Shown piece by piece: positions 8,100 through 17,100 of a DNA stretch of 22,999 bases; positions within the stretch are counted from its first letter, which is position 1; each line of letters begins with the position of its first letter. Source of the stretch: Coemansia sp. RSA 1804 (taxonomy: Eukaryota > Kickxellomycota > Kickxellomycetes > Kickxellales > Kickxellaceae); NCBI GenBank assembly GCA_027578815.1, contig JANBTH010000264.1, positions 1-22,999 of the forward strand, in the 5' to 3' direction. The translations under genes were made by a program, and so were the position numbers. The notes under the pieces were generated by a model. The model made no database searches. It worked only from the letters and a program-made list of their open reading frames with translations, and was not told where the DNA came from.

Positions 8100-9059
8100 A
8101 TGGTGGGCTTCTTCTCTGGTCTTTTTGGCACAAGCACCGCAGCCGCCGTGGACTCGGAAAAGGCCATCGTCAACGACAGCGTCATCTACGACACCGTGCC
8201 GTGCTTGGCTCCGCCGCCAGACATCCACGTTGACGCAACGCCTGGCGCTACTCCCGAAGAGCAGGTGATTGTGGACGCTATTGCCAGCCAGCGAGATGAA
8301 CTCCTGGCGGATCTGCCCGAAGAGCCAGCCGATGCCGTCGCACGCTTCGATGCCGACAAGTGGCTGAACGCCCAGAACATCCTTATATACGTGCGCGCAA
8401 ACAAGGGCGACAGGGACAAGGCGGTCAAGGGACTGCGCAACACGCTCGAGTGGCGACGCACATACCGCCCGCACGCCATAACGCCCGAATCGATGCAAGC
8501 CGAGGCGGCTACAGGAAAGCAGTACGTCAATGGGTACGACAGGGGAGGAAGGCCGGTCATATACATGTATCCGCACCGGCAGAACACAAAGGAGGCAAAA
8601 GAGAACCTCAAGTGGGTGGTGTACACGATGGAGCAGGCGATCCGGTCGATGCCCGCCGGTGCCACCAAGATCACCATCGTCATCGATGTGTCTAAGTACA
8701 CCATGTCGCACGCCGTGCCCCTGTCTACCGCTCGCGAGTTCCTGCATATCCTCGAGTCGCACTACCCTGAGCGCCTGCACAAGGCCTTTGTTGTCAGCCC
8801 GCCCATCTACTTTGTCATGTTCTACCACATTGTTGCGCCCTTCATCGACCCGGTAACAAAGGCCAAGATTGCCTTTGTTGATCCCACCGGCGAAAAGGTC
8901 AAGAAGAACAGCGGAACCGGCAAGTCCGACGGCCCGTGGGTCGACATATTCGACCACATTGCGCCCGAGTGTCTGGAGTGCGATGCTGGTGGCAAGTGGA
9001 ACTTTAGATACAAGCAGGAGGACTACTGGCCTGAGCTCGAGAAGAGCTACAACTCTTGA
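8100..9059 (+). CDS. Sec14-like CRAL-TRIO phosphatidylinositol transfer protein, PDR16-like
   Basis: 319 residues starting Met-Val-Gly-Phe-Phe, ending in TGA 9057-9059. The ATG at 8100 is the first in frame; the earlier in-frame codon at 8085 is TTG. A CRAL-TRIO N-terminal helical part spans about residues 85-125 (Ala-Asp-Lys-Trp-Leu, Leu-Glu-Trp-Arg-Arg). The lipid-binding lobe follows, with Gly-Tyr-Asp-Arg-Gly-Gly-Arg-Pro-Val, Arg-Gln-Asn-Thr-Lys and Tyr-Pro-Glu-Arg-Leu-His-Lys-Ala. The Arg-Gln-Asn-Thr element and the Pro-Phe-Ile-Asp-Pro turn fit yeast Pdr16/Pdr17 better than Sec14 itself. Such proteins move phosphatidylinositol between membranes and affect sterol and drug responses. The subfamily call is by eye. 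Confidence 0.87.
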   Translation: MVGFFSGLFGTSTAAAVDSEKAIVNDSVIYDTVPCLAPPPDIHVDATPGATPEEQVIVDAIASQRDELLADLPEEPADAVARFDADKWLNAQNILIYVRANKGDRDKAVKGLRNTLEWRRTYRPHAITPESMQAEAATGKQYVNGYDRGGRPVIYMYPHRQNTKEAKENLKWVVYTMEQAIRSMPAGATKITIVIDVSKYTMSHAVPLSTAREFLHILESHYPERLHKAFVVSPPIYFVMFYHIVAPFIDPVTKAKIAFVDPTGEKVKKNSGTGKSDGPWVDIFDHIAPECLECDAGGKWNFRYKQEDYWPELEKSYNS

Positions 9060-9468
9060 ATGATTAAGAAGAACTCTAGCCCTCTTTGCATTTGTTACGG
9101 TTTGTTATGCACACGCACGGAAAACATATCCAGGTTTTGCAACATCATTATTTCGGTCCAATCAGAAACATGCCAAAAATTTTTGTTCAGTTCACCGTTT
9201 AAAAAAAGAAAAGGCCAGTCCCTCAACTTTTTTTTTTCATGAACTCCTTGCGGAGCACAAGAGAATGAAAAAAAAAGCCTTTTGGCAGCCCTTTATCCCC
9301 TTTTGCCCCCATTTATTCCTCGTTTCAGCTTGGTTAAATTATCTATCTATCAATTTCGCTTTTCTGCATTTATGCTAGTTTAAAATTTCTACGGCAGAAA
9401 CCAAGGGGACGCGGCATACATAAACTAAAGAAAAACTAGTAGAGAGCGCATACAGCCGGAGGGTAAAA
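9060..9468. other. Intergenic spacer with candidate AIR promoter
   Basis: Holds the 3' UTR of the Sec14-like gene and the promoter of the zinc-knuckle gene. It contains homopolymer A and T runs (9191-9280) and a short ATCT repeat near 9341-9351. A CCAAT box with the usual CCAATCA core lies at 9158-9164. No gene is seen. Confidence 0.5.
9158..9164 (+). promoter_or_regulatory. CCAAT box upstream of the AIR-like gene
   Basis: CCAATCA on the plus strand, about 305 bp before the ATG at 9469. It would suit the HAP/NF-Y complex. Position and core are typical but function is inferred. Confidence 0.3.
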
Positions 9469-11166
9469 ATGTATGGGAGGACGTATGATAGTGCGGCGGG
9501 TGCTTTTGATGAGGACGAGGATGAGCGCTTGTATCAGCAACAAGGAAGCAGCTCTGGTGGCGATTCTGACGGGATTGACAGCGACGTGGAAGAGAAGATC
9601 CTGAGCCACCTCTACTACCAATCCAACGAGCAAGCCACATCATCGGCACCAACTCCAACACAGCCATCCCGTGTATCCACGCCTGTCCCTGCGCGGCGAA
9701 AGGTTTCTGGCCAGCAGCAGCAGAAGAAGAAGAAGACTTTGGAGACGGAGGATTCGGGCGACTATGATTCCCCTGCCAGCCGTGGCAACGAGGATCAGGG
9801 AAGCAAATACAGCATTGGATCCAGCAACAAGCGTCGCAGGCAGGACACTCGCTGGAAACTGTCCGATCTGGCTGCACCTGCCTACTCGGAACAGAGCGCG
9901 GAGCAGATGCACTCATCCGGCGAAGAGGGCGAGATTTCTGGTTCGCAGAACGAGCATGCTGTGGCCGTGACCATGGTGCCCGCATACAGAAAGGCGACAA
10001 ATTCGGATGACTATAGCAGCTCAGAAGACGAGACGACAGATCGCGCTAACGGAACGCGCACCACATTACCAGGCCATATTTCTACCGACCAAGCAGTCTC
10101 GTACAACGCCAGCGACGACGACGCTGTCAACGACTATCTCGACAATGTGGCAAGCAGTGGGCTTGCAACGCCGCCCAATGCCGCGCCAACTACGCTTGCA
10201 GATACAAACGGTCTGGCTGGCGTGTCCGCTGCTGACCATGACATGGAGCACCAGCTTATCAAGGTTGACACATTACTAAGCCCAGGCGCAAAGGCATATG
10301 CGACCGACGCCCTGCTGCATGACGTTCCTGTGAAAAGATCCCTTGGTGCAGAGGACAACGAGTATGACTATCTCGACGAGGCGGAGATCCAGGGCCGCAA
10401 CAGGTACTTTATGGAGGAGAAGGAGATCATCTGCCGGCGATGCCACAAGCCTGGCCACATATCCAAGGAATGCACAACGGTGACCTGCATGGTGTGCGGC
10501 AACGAGGGCCACACGTCAAAGGACTGCAAACTCACAGGCAACGTGTGCCATCGCTGCAACATGCGCGGGCACATTGCTGCCGACTGTCCACAGCAGCAGC
10601 AGAACCAGCAGCGGCGGCCCGGCAGCCATAGAGACCGGGGAAGGGCTGCTGCCTGCGACCGCTGCAACATGCGCACCCACCACACCGACGAGTGCCCGAC
10701 GATCTGGCGCCGGTACGTGTACGCTGGGCATCGCCCTGTAAAATACAAGGACGTCAGGCCGTGGTGCTACAACTGCTCGCGCTCGGGCCATTTCGGTGAC
10801 GATTGCTCAGTTCCGCGTGGCAGGGGCGCAAATGCCTTCCTGGGGAACACTGCCTTCAACTCCAACAACTGCATGGGCCGCTGCATTGGCAGCTCCACCC
10901 AGCGCGGTCAGCACCCGGACCACCACCGAGGGGCCGACAGCCACAGCAGCAACAGCCGCTCTTCGCACAAAGGCGGACGATTCGCTGCCAAGCGCGAGGA
11001 GCGGAGAAGGGATACCGGCCACGACAGGCGGGACTGGCGGAACCACAAAGTCTCTAAGCGTAGATCTGCAGACAGCTCCAAACGCAGGACTCCAGGCAGC
11101 CCTGGCAGAAAGAGCTCCAGACCAAAAGAAAAGGCCGCCAGTCTCGTTGGCCAAAATTCTCATTAG
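9469..11166 (+). CDS. AIR1/AIR2-like five-zinc-knuckle RNA-surveillance protein (TRAMP subunit)
   Basis: 565 residues; ATG with A at -3, stop TAG 11164-11166. Five CCHC knuckles (C-x2-C-x4-H-x4-C) lie at 322-335, 340-353, 360-373, 396-409 and 433-446. The gap after knuckle 4 holds Pro-Thr-Ile-Trp-Arg-Arg-Tyr, the Trp-Arg signature between knuckles 4 and 5 in Air proteins. Yeast Air1/Air2 bridge the poly(A) polymerase Trf4/5 and helicase Mtr4, feeding aberrant nuclear RNA to the exosome. The protein is longer than the yeast ones (about 350 residues) because of an acidic, Ser/Gln-rich disordered N-terminal half. Its C-terminal tail is Arg/Ser/Lys-rich and likely nuclear. ZCCHC7 is the animal counterpart. 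Confidence 0.88.
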   Translation: MYGRTYDSAAGAFDEDEDERLYQQQGSSSGGDSDGIDSDVEEKILSHLYYQSNEQATSSAPTPTQPSRVSTPVPARRKVSGQQQQKKKKTLETEDSGDYDSPASRGNEDQGSKYSIGSSNKRRRQDTRWKLSDLAAPAYSEQSAEQMHSSGEEGEISGSQNEHAVAVTMVPAYRKATNSDDYSSSEDETTDRANGTRTTLPGHISTDQAVSYNASDDDAVNDYLDNVASSGLATPPNAAPTTLADTNGLAGVSAADHDMEHQLIKVDTLLSPGAKAYATDALLHDVPVKRSLGAEDNEYDYLDEAEIQGRNRYFMEEKEIICRRCHKPGHISKECTTVTCMVCGNEGHTSKDCKLTGNVCHRCNMRGHIAADCPQQQQNQQRRPGSHRDRGRAAACDRCNMRTHHTDECPTIWRRYVYAGHRPVKYKDVRPWCYNCSRSGHFGDDCSVPRGRGANAFLGNTAFNSNNCMGRCIGSSTQRGQHPDHHRGADSHSSNSRSSHKGGRFAAKREERRRDTGHDRRDWRNHKVSKRRSADSSKRRTPGSPGRKSSRPKEKAASLVGQNSH

Positions 11167-11488
11167 TATCTTTCGTAGATTTCTTTTTCTTTTTTACTCG
11201 ACTATGTCCATTGCATTGCATTGGCGACAAATGTGTGCTAGCACTAATATCAACAACCACTTCAGCCTAGGATGGGAAGGTAATAATGGTAATGGTAATG
11301 GCCATGGCCTTTAGAGCCAAAAGCTGTCCACTGTTAACATCGTCACTCGTGTGCTTGCGCATTTAGGATTGAAACAGACAACCCGGTTCGTCTCTTCTGA
11401 ACACAAGAAAAAAAGGCAATGGAAAAACAAAAGGAGAGAAAAGGGAGCGGTTGAGACGGCGGATGCTCTCCAGAACACAAGCGTGCTT
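11167..11488. other. Shared 3' spacer between convergent AIR-like and RPS5 genes
   Basis: This 322-bp stretch must hold both 3' UTRs. It contains a T-rich tract just after the AIR stop, a TAATGG triple repeat (11284-11301), and an A-rich run near 11404-11445 that would be U-rich in the RPS5 transcript. No gene is seen. Confidence 0.5.
11284..11301 (+). repeat. TAATGG tandem repeat, three units
   Basis: Three exact TAATGG units, followed by the palindrome GGCCATGGCC overlapping the last unit. Short simple repeat in non-coding 3' sequence. Confidence 0.7.
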
Positions 11489-12097
11489 TTAACGGTTGGA
11501 CTTGGCAACACGCTCAAGCTCGTCCTTCTTCTTGATGGCATAGGAGTTGGACGAACCCTTGGCGGCATTGATGAGCTCGTCAGCAAGGCACTCGGCAATG
11601 GTCTTGATGTTGCGGAAGGCAGCCTCGCGAGCACCGGTGGTCAGCATGGAGATCGACTGGTTGACGCGGCGCAGAGGAGACACATCGACGGCCTGGCGAC
11701 GGACGGTACCGCCGGAGCCAATGCGGGTCGAGTCTTCGCGGGGACCGGTGTTGGTGATGGCATCGATGAGGACCTGGATCGGGTTCTGGTCCGTCAGCAG
11801 GTTGATGATCTCGAACGCGTGCTGGACAATGCGCATCGCCATCAGCTTCTTGCCGTTGTTGCGTCCGTGCATCATGAGCGAGTTGGTGAGACGCTCAACG
11901 ATCGGGCACTGCGCCTTGCGGAACTTGCGCGAGGCATAGCGGCCGGCAGTGTGCGGCAGATACACGGGGCTGCGGATCTGCAGGTAGTCGGTCAGAGATA
12001 TGTCCTTGATCTCGACATCCTCGAAGGACCACTTGTTGAAAAGGCGGATGCCAGGGGTCTCGGAGCGAGCTTCAGCGGGCAGAATAGCGGCGGCCAT
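11489..12097 (-). CDS. RPS5: 40S ribosomal protein S5 (uS7)
   Basis: 202 residues from ATG 12095-12097 (context AAG-ATG-GCC, A at -3). The sequence is close to animal and fungal S5 from end to end: Phe-Asn-Lys-Trp, Ile-Ser-Leu-Thr-Asp-Tyr, Phe-Arg-Lys-Ala-Gln-Cys-Pro-Ile-Val-Glu-Arg, His-Gly-Arg-Asn-Asn-Gly-Lys-Lys, Gly-Pro-Arg-Glu-Asp-Ser-Thr, and an almost invariant C-terminus ending Val-Ala-Lys-Ser-Asn-Arg. uS7 lies in the head of the small subunit near the mRNA exit and the E site. No intron interrupts the coding part. An in-frame ATG at 12133 would add a 12-residue Cys-rich leader unlike S5 and is rejected as start, although its context is not poor. It may fall in an intron. Confidence 0.97.
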   Translation of the reverse strand: MAAAILPAEARSETPGIRLFNKWSFEDVEIKDISLTDYLQIRSPVYLPHTAGRYASRKFRKAQCPIVERLTNSLMMHGRNNGKKLMAMRIVQHAFEIINLLTDQNPIQVLIDAITNTGPREDSTRIGSGGTVRRQAVDVSPLRRVNQSISMLTTGAREAAFRNIKTIAECLADELINAAKGSSNSYAIKKKDELERVAKSNR

Positions 12098-12155
12098 CTT
12101 GTATACTGCGTGTGTACTACAACAGCAGCGCATGTCAAAACGGGTCAATTAACAG

Positions 12156-12178
12156 CTGTAATCCTCAAAACGTTAGTA
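12156..12178 (-). other. 3' end of a probable RPS5 leader intron (branch site and acceptor)
   Basis: On the minus strand a perfect TACTAAC branch sequence (12178 down to 12172) is followed 16 nt later by ATTACAG (acceptor AG at 12157-12156), about 58 bp before the start codon. Ribosomal-protein genes of fungi often carry an intron near the ATG. No donor matching GT-A/G-x-GT is obvious in the next 300 bp upstream, so the 5' end is unplaced. A later acceptor (TTGTAG near 12117) is also possible. Confidence 0.4.
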
Positions 12179-12230
12179 GGTCTGTCGCAATGTTTTCAGA
12201 ACAGCAGAGAATAGACAAATAAACAAGCAA

Positions 12231-12260
12231 CAACAACATCAACATCAACATCAACAACAT
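12231..12260 (+). repeat. CAACAT/CAA microsatellite upstream of RPS5
   Basis: A 30-bp run built from CAACAT and CAA units. On the RPS5 strand it reads as GTTGATGTT repeats. It lies in the leader, probable intron or promoter of RPS5. Confidence 0.7.
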
Positions 12261-12531
12261 GGAATGGGTCGATAAAGCACATGTGGTAAGCGTGTCAGAC
12301 AGTGGCTCTCCACTCTAGCAAACTCTCCAGCACTTTTGCACAAAGATAACAAGTGCTAGTGGAATAAGCACTAGAAAGAATATTAGAGCCCCCAGGTCCA
12401 CCGGCCTTAGCCCTATAACACGGTTTGCCGAAAGCGGTCTTCAAAGCAAAGAGCATTCATATCGTTCACGACTTTTATGGCTTTTGCCAAAAGCTATCCA
12501 CGCAATTTGAAAAGAGAATAGCGGTTATGTA

Positions 12532-12801
12532 ATGCCTTCCAGCATCAACGGAACCACCGCCCTCACATTCAACCAAGCATTCAACGATGCCAATCGCGAA
12601 TTCCAGCAGCCCGGTTTGTTGAATTGGCACAAGCAGAATCCAATAAAACCACGTGCAATGTCGATATTCCATTCCTATCATGACGCTATCCGGATCGCAC
12701 GCCCTCCCATCTCCTGTAATCTGCCCATCACAATAGATGCTGCAATAAACAAGGATGGATGCGCGTCGAATCCATCCATCGTCAGCGTCTTCCCTCGGTG
12801 A
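12532..12801 (+). CDS. Doubtful 89-residue small ORF
   Basis: ATG at 12532 (G at -3) to TGA 12799-12801. The first 30 codons favour C-ending codons (for example AGC ATC AAC, ACC ACC GCC), as in the real genes, and the peptide is polar with several Asn-Ala-Phe motifs. The second half looks less coding-like, and an opposite-strand frame is open across the same span. I recognise no family. It may be a small protein, a gene remnant, or a chance frame in the RPS5 upstream region. Confidence 0.2.
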   Translation: MPSSINGTTALTFNQAFNDANREFQQPGLLNWHKQNPIKPRAMSIFHSYHDAIRIARPPISCNLPITIDAAINKDGCASNPSIVSVFPR

Positions 12802-13023
12802 TAACGCTAATAGCCGTTCCACAGCTCACGCAGCTCTGTCTCCTTTCTCAAAACGACCATGGTTTCATATTGGATACATACGCAAATAAATATTATTTTG
12901 GCTCCAGATGAGGAAATGAAAGGATGAATCCTAGCTGTTTACAGTATTTTGTAAAAAGTCATACAATGCCGGGGCATCGAGATTCCCTCTCTCACGCACT
13001 AAAAAACCTGGCTTGGCTGGAGT

Positions 13024-13046
13024 TTTTTCGCTTCATCAGTGAAAAA
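13024..13046. repeat. 9-bp stem hairpin
   Basis: Arms TTTTTCGCT (13024-13032) and AGTGAAAAA (13038-13046) pair with one G-U wobble around a 5-base loop. It is about 100 bp upstream of the guanylate kinase TATA-like site. The role is unknown and it may be chance. Confidence 0.35.
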
Positions 13047-13116
13047 GCTGTGATCAGTTAATAATGAAGCAAAAACATTTGGCCAGCACTTTACAGGATC
13101 AAGCGTAAGCGCTGGG

Positions 13117-13152
13117 CCAATCACCACTACTGCACATTGCTGTTTTTATAAG
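13117..13152 (+). promoter_or_regulatory. Guanylate kinase promoter: CCAAT box and TATA-like element
   Basis: CCAATCA at 13117-13123 is followed by TATAAG at 13147-13152. Transcription starting about 30 bp further on would begin near 13180. That keeps all three in-frame ATGs (13206, 13323, 13395) in the mRNA unless start sites vary. Confidence 0.45.
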
Positions 13153-13230
13153 CAGCGAAACCCGTTTTCCATCGAATTTGCAACCAAGGCCGATTTCAAA
13201 TTTCAATGTTCCAGTTTCAAACAGCAAGTC

Positions 13231-13264
13231 AAAACAAAACAAAAACAAAACAAAAACAAAAAAG
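13231..13264 (+). repeat. CAAAA/CAAAAA repeat in the guanylate kinase leader
   Basis: An A-rich run with C every five or six bases, in the presumed 5' UTR. A-rich leaders suit efficient scanning. If the ATG at 13206 were used it would encode a Lys/Thr/Gln-rich stretch. Confidence 0.65.
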
Positions 13265-13394
13265 ACGTTCTACTCGTTTACCCGATTCACCCTGCACACT
13301 GCTTTTCTTCTTCCATTTGTCCATGTATATCACCCATCGCTTCTCTTCTCAACTGTCAAAGCCCCTTTTCGCCGTGTGCCGCAATCTTTCAACA

Positions 13395-13979
13395 ATGTCT
13401 TCTGCCGCTGCGTCATCGACCACAAAAAGGCCAATCGTCGTTTTTGGACCCTCTGGCACAGGCAAGAGCACTTTGCTGAAGCGTCTGTTTGCCGACTATC
13501 CCAACGAGTTTGGCTTCAGCGTCTCAAACACCACCCGCAAGCCCCGTGCCGGCGAAGTCGATGGCAGGGACTACCATTTTCTGACAAACGAAGAGTTCTT
13601 GGCTGCGATCGCCCGCAACGAGTTTATCGAGCACGCAGAGTTCTCTGGAAACCGGTACGGCACCACCATCCAGGCCGTCAAGGATGTTGCTGACTCGGGC
13701 AAAACTTGTATTCTCGATATCGATGTGCAGGGCGTAAAATCAGTCAAAAACACGGATCTGGGTGCAAGATTCGTGTTCATCGCGCCTCCTTCGGCGGAGG
13801 AGCTTGAGCGTCGCTTGCGTAGCCGTGGCACGGATGACGAAGCCAGCATCCTCAAACGCCTGCAGACCGCGAATAGCGAGCTCGAGTATGGCAACCAGGA
13901 GGGCACGAGCGACATCAAAATTGTCAATGACGATCTCGACTCCGCGTACACAAGACTTGTAGGATTCATATTTGCTTAG
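13395..13979 (+). CDS. GUK1: Guanylate kinase
   Basis: 194 residues from the ATG at 13395, which has the best context of the candidates (A at -3). It makes GDP from GMP and ATP, a needed step in GTP supply. The P-loop Gly-Pro-Ser-Gly-Thr-Gly-Lys-Ser-Thr is at 18-26. The GMP-binding region follows with Ser-Asn-Thr-Thr-Arg, Gly-Arg-Asp-Tyr-His-Phe, and Gly-Asn-Arg-Tyr-Gly-Thr. Next come Cys-Ile-Leu-Asp-Ile-Asp-Val-Gln-Gly and the lid Arg-Arg-Leu-Arg-Ser-Arg-Gly. Length matches yeast Guk1 and human GUK1. The frame stays open upstream to 13206, with ATGs at 13206 and 13323 in weak context (T at -3). From 13323 the extra 24 residues look like a mitochondrial presequence (see findings). Confidence 0.95.
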   Translation: MSSAAASSTTKRPIVVFGPSGTGKSTLLKRLFADYPNEFGFSVSNTTRKPRAGEVDGRDYHFLTNEEFLAAIARNEFIEHAEFSGNRYGTTIQAVKDVADSGKTCILDIDVQGVKSVKNTDLGARFVFIAPPSAEELERRLRSRGTDDEASILKRLQTANSELEYGNQEGTSDIKIVNDDLDSAYTRLVGFIFA

Positions 13980-14169
13980 ATCTTTTTCCCGAGAGGCTGG
14001 GATTTCTTCTAAAGACAAGCCCAGAGTACTTGCTTTTTCTTTCTTCAGAAGTATCTCAGAAACATCTGTACCATACGCATCTAGACAAGTCTAGTGGACG
14101 CAGAACATCTGATGGTAGCTGGCATGTAGATCGGGATACAAATGCAACGCTGCCCTTTCTTCCGAAAGG

Positions 14170-17100
14170 TTAGCTGTAGGATATCCTCTTCCATCCATTT
14201 GGCTCGGACTTGTCCCTGACCAGCAGTGCTGTCGGCCAGTAGTGCGAGTTGAGCTTTACGCTGACAACCTCTGGAATCATATCCATTCCAACCAGCCTCA
14301 CGTAGACATGCTCGCCATCGGCCTTGTTTAGCTTGCGCACAGCCGTGACAAATGCATCCACGTCAGGCGTCTCAACATCGCCCACATGCGTGATAAACGA
14401 TGTGGGCGCCATCCCTGCCGTGTATGCTGGCGAGCCATACGTATTGTAGGAGACGTAGGTCTTTGATGGGAGGCTACGGCATTGCTGGCTTACAGCCATG
14501 TGTGGCTCGTGCACAATCGCGCCGGCCCAATGCACCAGCCTCTGCGTGTCCATGCCGCCGTCCTCGTCTGTCTGCACAGTAACGTCTCGCACCTTCTTCC
14601 CTTGCAAAACAGTCAATGTCAGCGTGTCGGAGCCGTGCACCAGCGGATCTATCTCAGAAAACTGCGTCACAATGTCGCCATTAACGCAGAGAAGCACGTC
14701 AAGTGGCTTCAGCACCCCGCTACACTTGCTCTGGCAGTTTACACGGCTGATCATCAGCATCTGTCGTTGTCTCTGGCTCTTGTCTCTAATCCGACTGACC
14801 CATGTCTGGTCAAGCCCAAGATGACGCGCCTCGATAAGCGATATCGTCGTCAGCTCAACACCTAGGATACGGATACGCGGGGCCTGGCCGGATTCAAGCA
14901 AGGGCTCAAGCACGCAATGTAGGCTGCAAGCATCCAGTCCGTAAAAGTACTCGTTGTTGGTCTCCTCCTCGTCCTCGTCATCGACATACGACACCCACAT
15001 TCCGCGCACTATATGCCCGTCGGCGTCAGTGAGGAACCCCGTGTTGTATTTATGCGCTACTCGCGTGTCTAGTTTGAACCAGTCGGCGTTTATTGAGCGG
15101 AATCGCGGGGGCGAGTGCTTTGGTATGCTCATAGGCTCAACTGCCATGGCCGTCGTACTAACGCTTGCCAGTCCTCTGCCGCTGTTATATGCGTGCAGAA
15201 TAAGGGGATCGCATTCTGCCACCCGCTTTGTGGATATTTGTGCGGAGACCACTGGCGTATCGCCAAGAAGCAGCAGATCGTACTGCACAACAGTGAAATT
15301 CAACGTCGGATGCAGATATACCACGTTGGCTGGTATGGTTACAGATTCAGCTACCGTTAGAGAGAGATCGCCAAGCTCGAATGGCACAATGCTGCGGCTC
15401 ACAACGACCAGTCCACGCTTGGAATCCACAACAAGACCGGTTCCAGTGCGTCTGTTCACAGGAAACCCTTTAATCAGCCACGGAATGTAAAAGTGGACTT
15501 GCACAAGCGATGGAATTATCCGCTGAGTAACCGGATTATCAGAGGTAGAGAACAGCGTTGTCTGTGGTTCTAGCTTGCAAGTGCTGTCGGGTAAATCGAT
15601 TGTTTCACGATCCCAGACTCCGGTATTGTCGTTGCGCGTATACAAGTTCATATCCGTCCAATGTCGCTCGTTTTCCACAATATGGACATGGACCTCGTTG
15701 ATGTCATTCAGCGAATAATAAACGACCGAATATCGTGCACGGTCCGGTATATTTCTGACGGTTTCGATAAATTCGGCTAGAGAATGTGTTGGTTTGTCGT
15801 CAACAGATTCAATTATTACGCCCTCGCCTGCATCATCCAGCGGAAGCATGCCCCACAGGCGCTCCACATACACGCCCTGCACAGGCACACAGTAGTATCG
15901 TGCTAGCTGGTATGACAGGTCGTGGAGCACCGCACCGCCCATCTCAAGATACTGATGGGGAGTGATTGCGTGGATGTCCTCAACACACACAACGAGCTCA
16001 ATGTCTTCGCCGTCACGCTCCACAACCAACTCGACTTCCTGGCCAATGCTTCTATCAAGTACGTCGTCTAACTCAACAAAGCCAGTCACAATTCTGTTGT
16101 TGACGGTCACCAGCACATCGCCCGCAATCATTCCTGCAAGATCGCCTGGCCCCTCAGGAAGCACTGTCTCGGCAACGAGAACACCGGTTTCACTGCTATT
16201 GTGCGCACGAAAGCGCGCCTCTGTCTCCTGAGATAGCCCAATGTTGCGGGCGTAATCAAACGGCTTGTAGAGGAACTGGACCTGCATGTCGCCTCGAGTC
16301 ACTGGCTTTTCCTCTTGAATCAATTCAAGCGCCCGCTTGACACGATCTAGCGGCAGAAAGACAACAATGCCAGATCGGACTCTTCCTGCTGCTTGTAGTC
16401 CAATAGCGTTTCCGTGGATATCTATAACCGGGCTTCCAGAACTGCCACCTGACGAGCCTGCGGCTGCCTGGAGATAGAATGTGTTAAAGTCGTTGTAAGC
16501 CATTGGGCCATATTCGGGTGCGTTGCGATCGACTCGGGACACCTGGCCGGACATTATGGACAGCTCTTCTCCGCTGTCATTCCCAATGATCCGGATATCC
16601 GTCCCAACCTGGATGTTTTCAGGCGCAAGCCTGAGTTCCTGGATATCGCAGTATTTGACATCCTTGGGCGAGTATTTTAGAAACCCAAAGTCGTGGACGG
16701 GGTCGCGGTATATTGCATGCACACTAATCTCCTCGCGGTTCCGGAGAACGGCTTCTCCGACAAAGGGGCCAGCACATGCTACATGGCGGTTGGTCAGAAT
16801 GATTCCCCGCTCCTTGTCAACCACAAAACCAGTTGCCTCGGTGGTAATTGCACGAGTGGTGTCGAATGGCGCAGCCTGGCACACCCGAACGGTGACCACC
16901 GCCTTTGCCGCACGCACCGTCGCTGACTGCCATTGTGAGACGTGGTCAGAGCTGACAAACAGACTTGGAGGGGCATTGGGCTGCTGATTGTCGGTCCGCG
17001 GAGCGTTGTCGAGATATCCAAGGTCGACAGTCCTGTGCCGCCAAATCCTGGGGCTAGTCAGGTTTGCAAATAGGAGCCGTCTGAGGCTGTTGTCGGCATC

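Larger units (their letters stand above)
12098..13394. other. Divergent intergenic region between RPS5 and guanylate kinase
   Basis: 1.3 kb holding the RPS5 leader and promoter, a doubtful small ORF (12532-12801), a hairpin (13024-13046), and the guanylate kinase promoter and leader. The only other structure I could support is simple repeats. Confidence 0.5.

Noticed and set aside
8082..8957. 291-codon frame antisense to the Sec14-like gene
   Set aside because: It mirrors the coding gene with strong codon bias; the sense frame has clear CRAL-TRIO motifs and the antisense product is Gly/Val/Asp/His-rich without motifs.
11385..11395. GGTTCG-like B-box hint of a tRNA gene
   Set aside because: No A box at the right distance, no cloverleaf pairing and no acceptor stem. 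I found no tRNA in any spacer.
12133..12148. Longer RPS5 N-terminus from the upstream in-frame ATG at 12133
   Set aside because: The added Cys-rich residues have no counterpart in any S5 I know, and the 12097 ATG has the better context and gives the usual length.
11351..12214. 287-codon plus-strand frame across RPS5
   Set aside because: It is antisense to an unambiguous, highly conserved ribosomal protein gene and resembles no protein.
7019..12430. Shared 12-mer CACGGTTTGCCG near 7019 and 12419
   Set aside because: Several identical 12-mers are expected by chance in 23 kb, and the flanks do not match.
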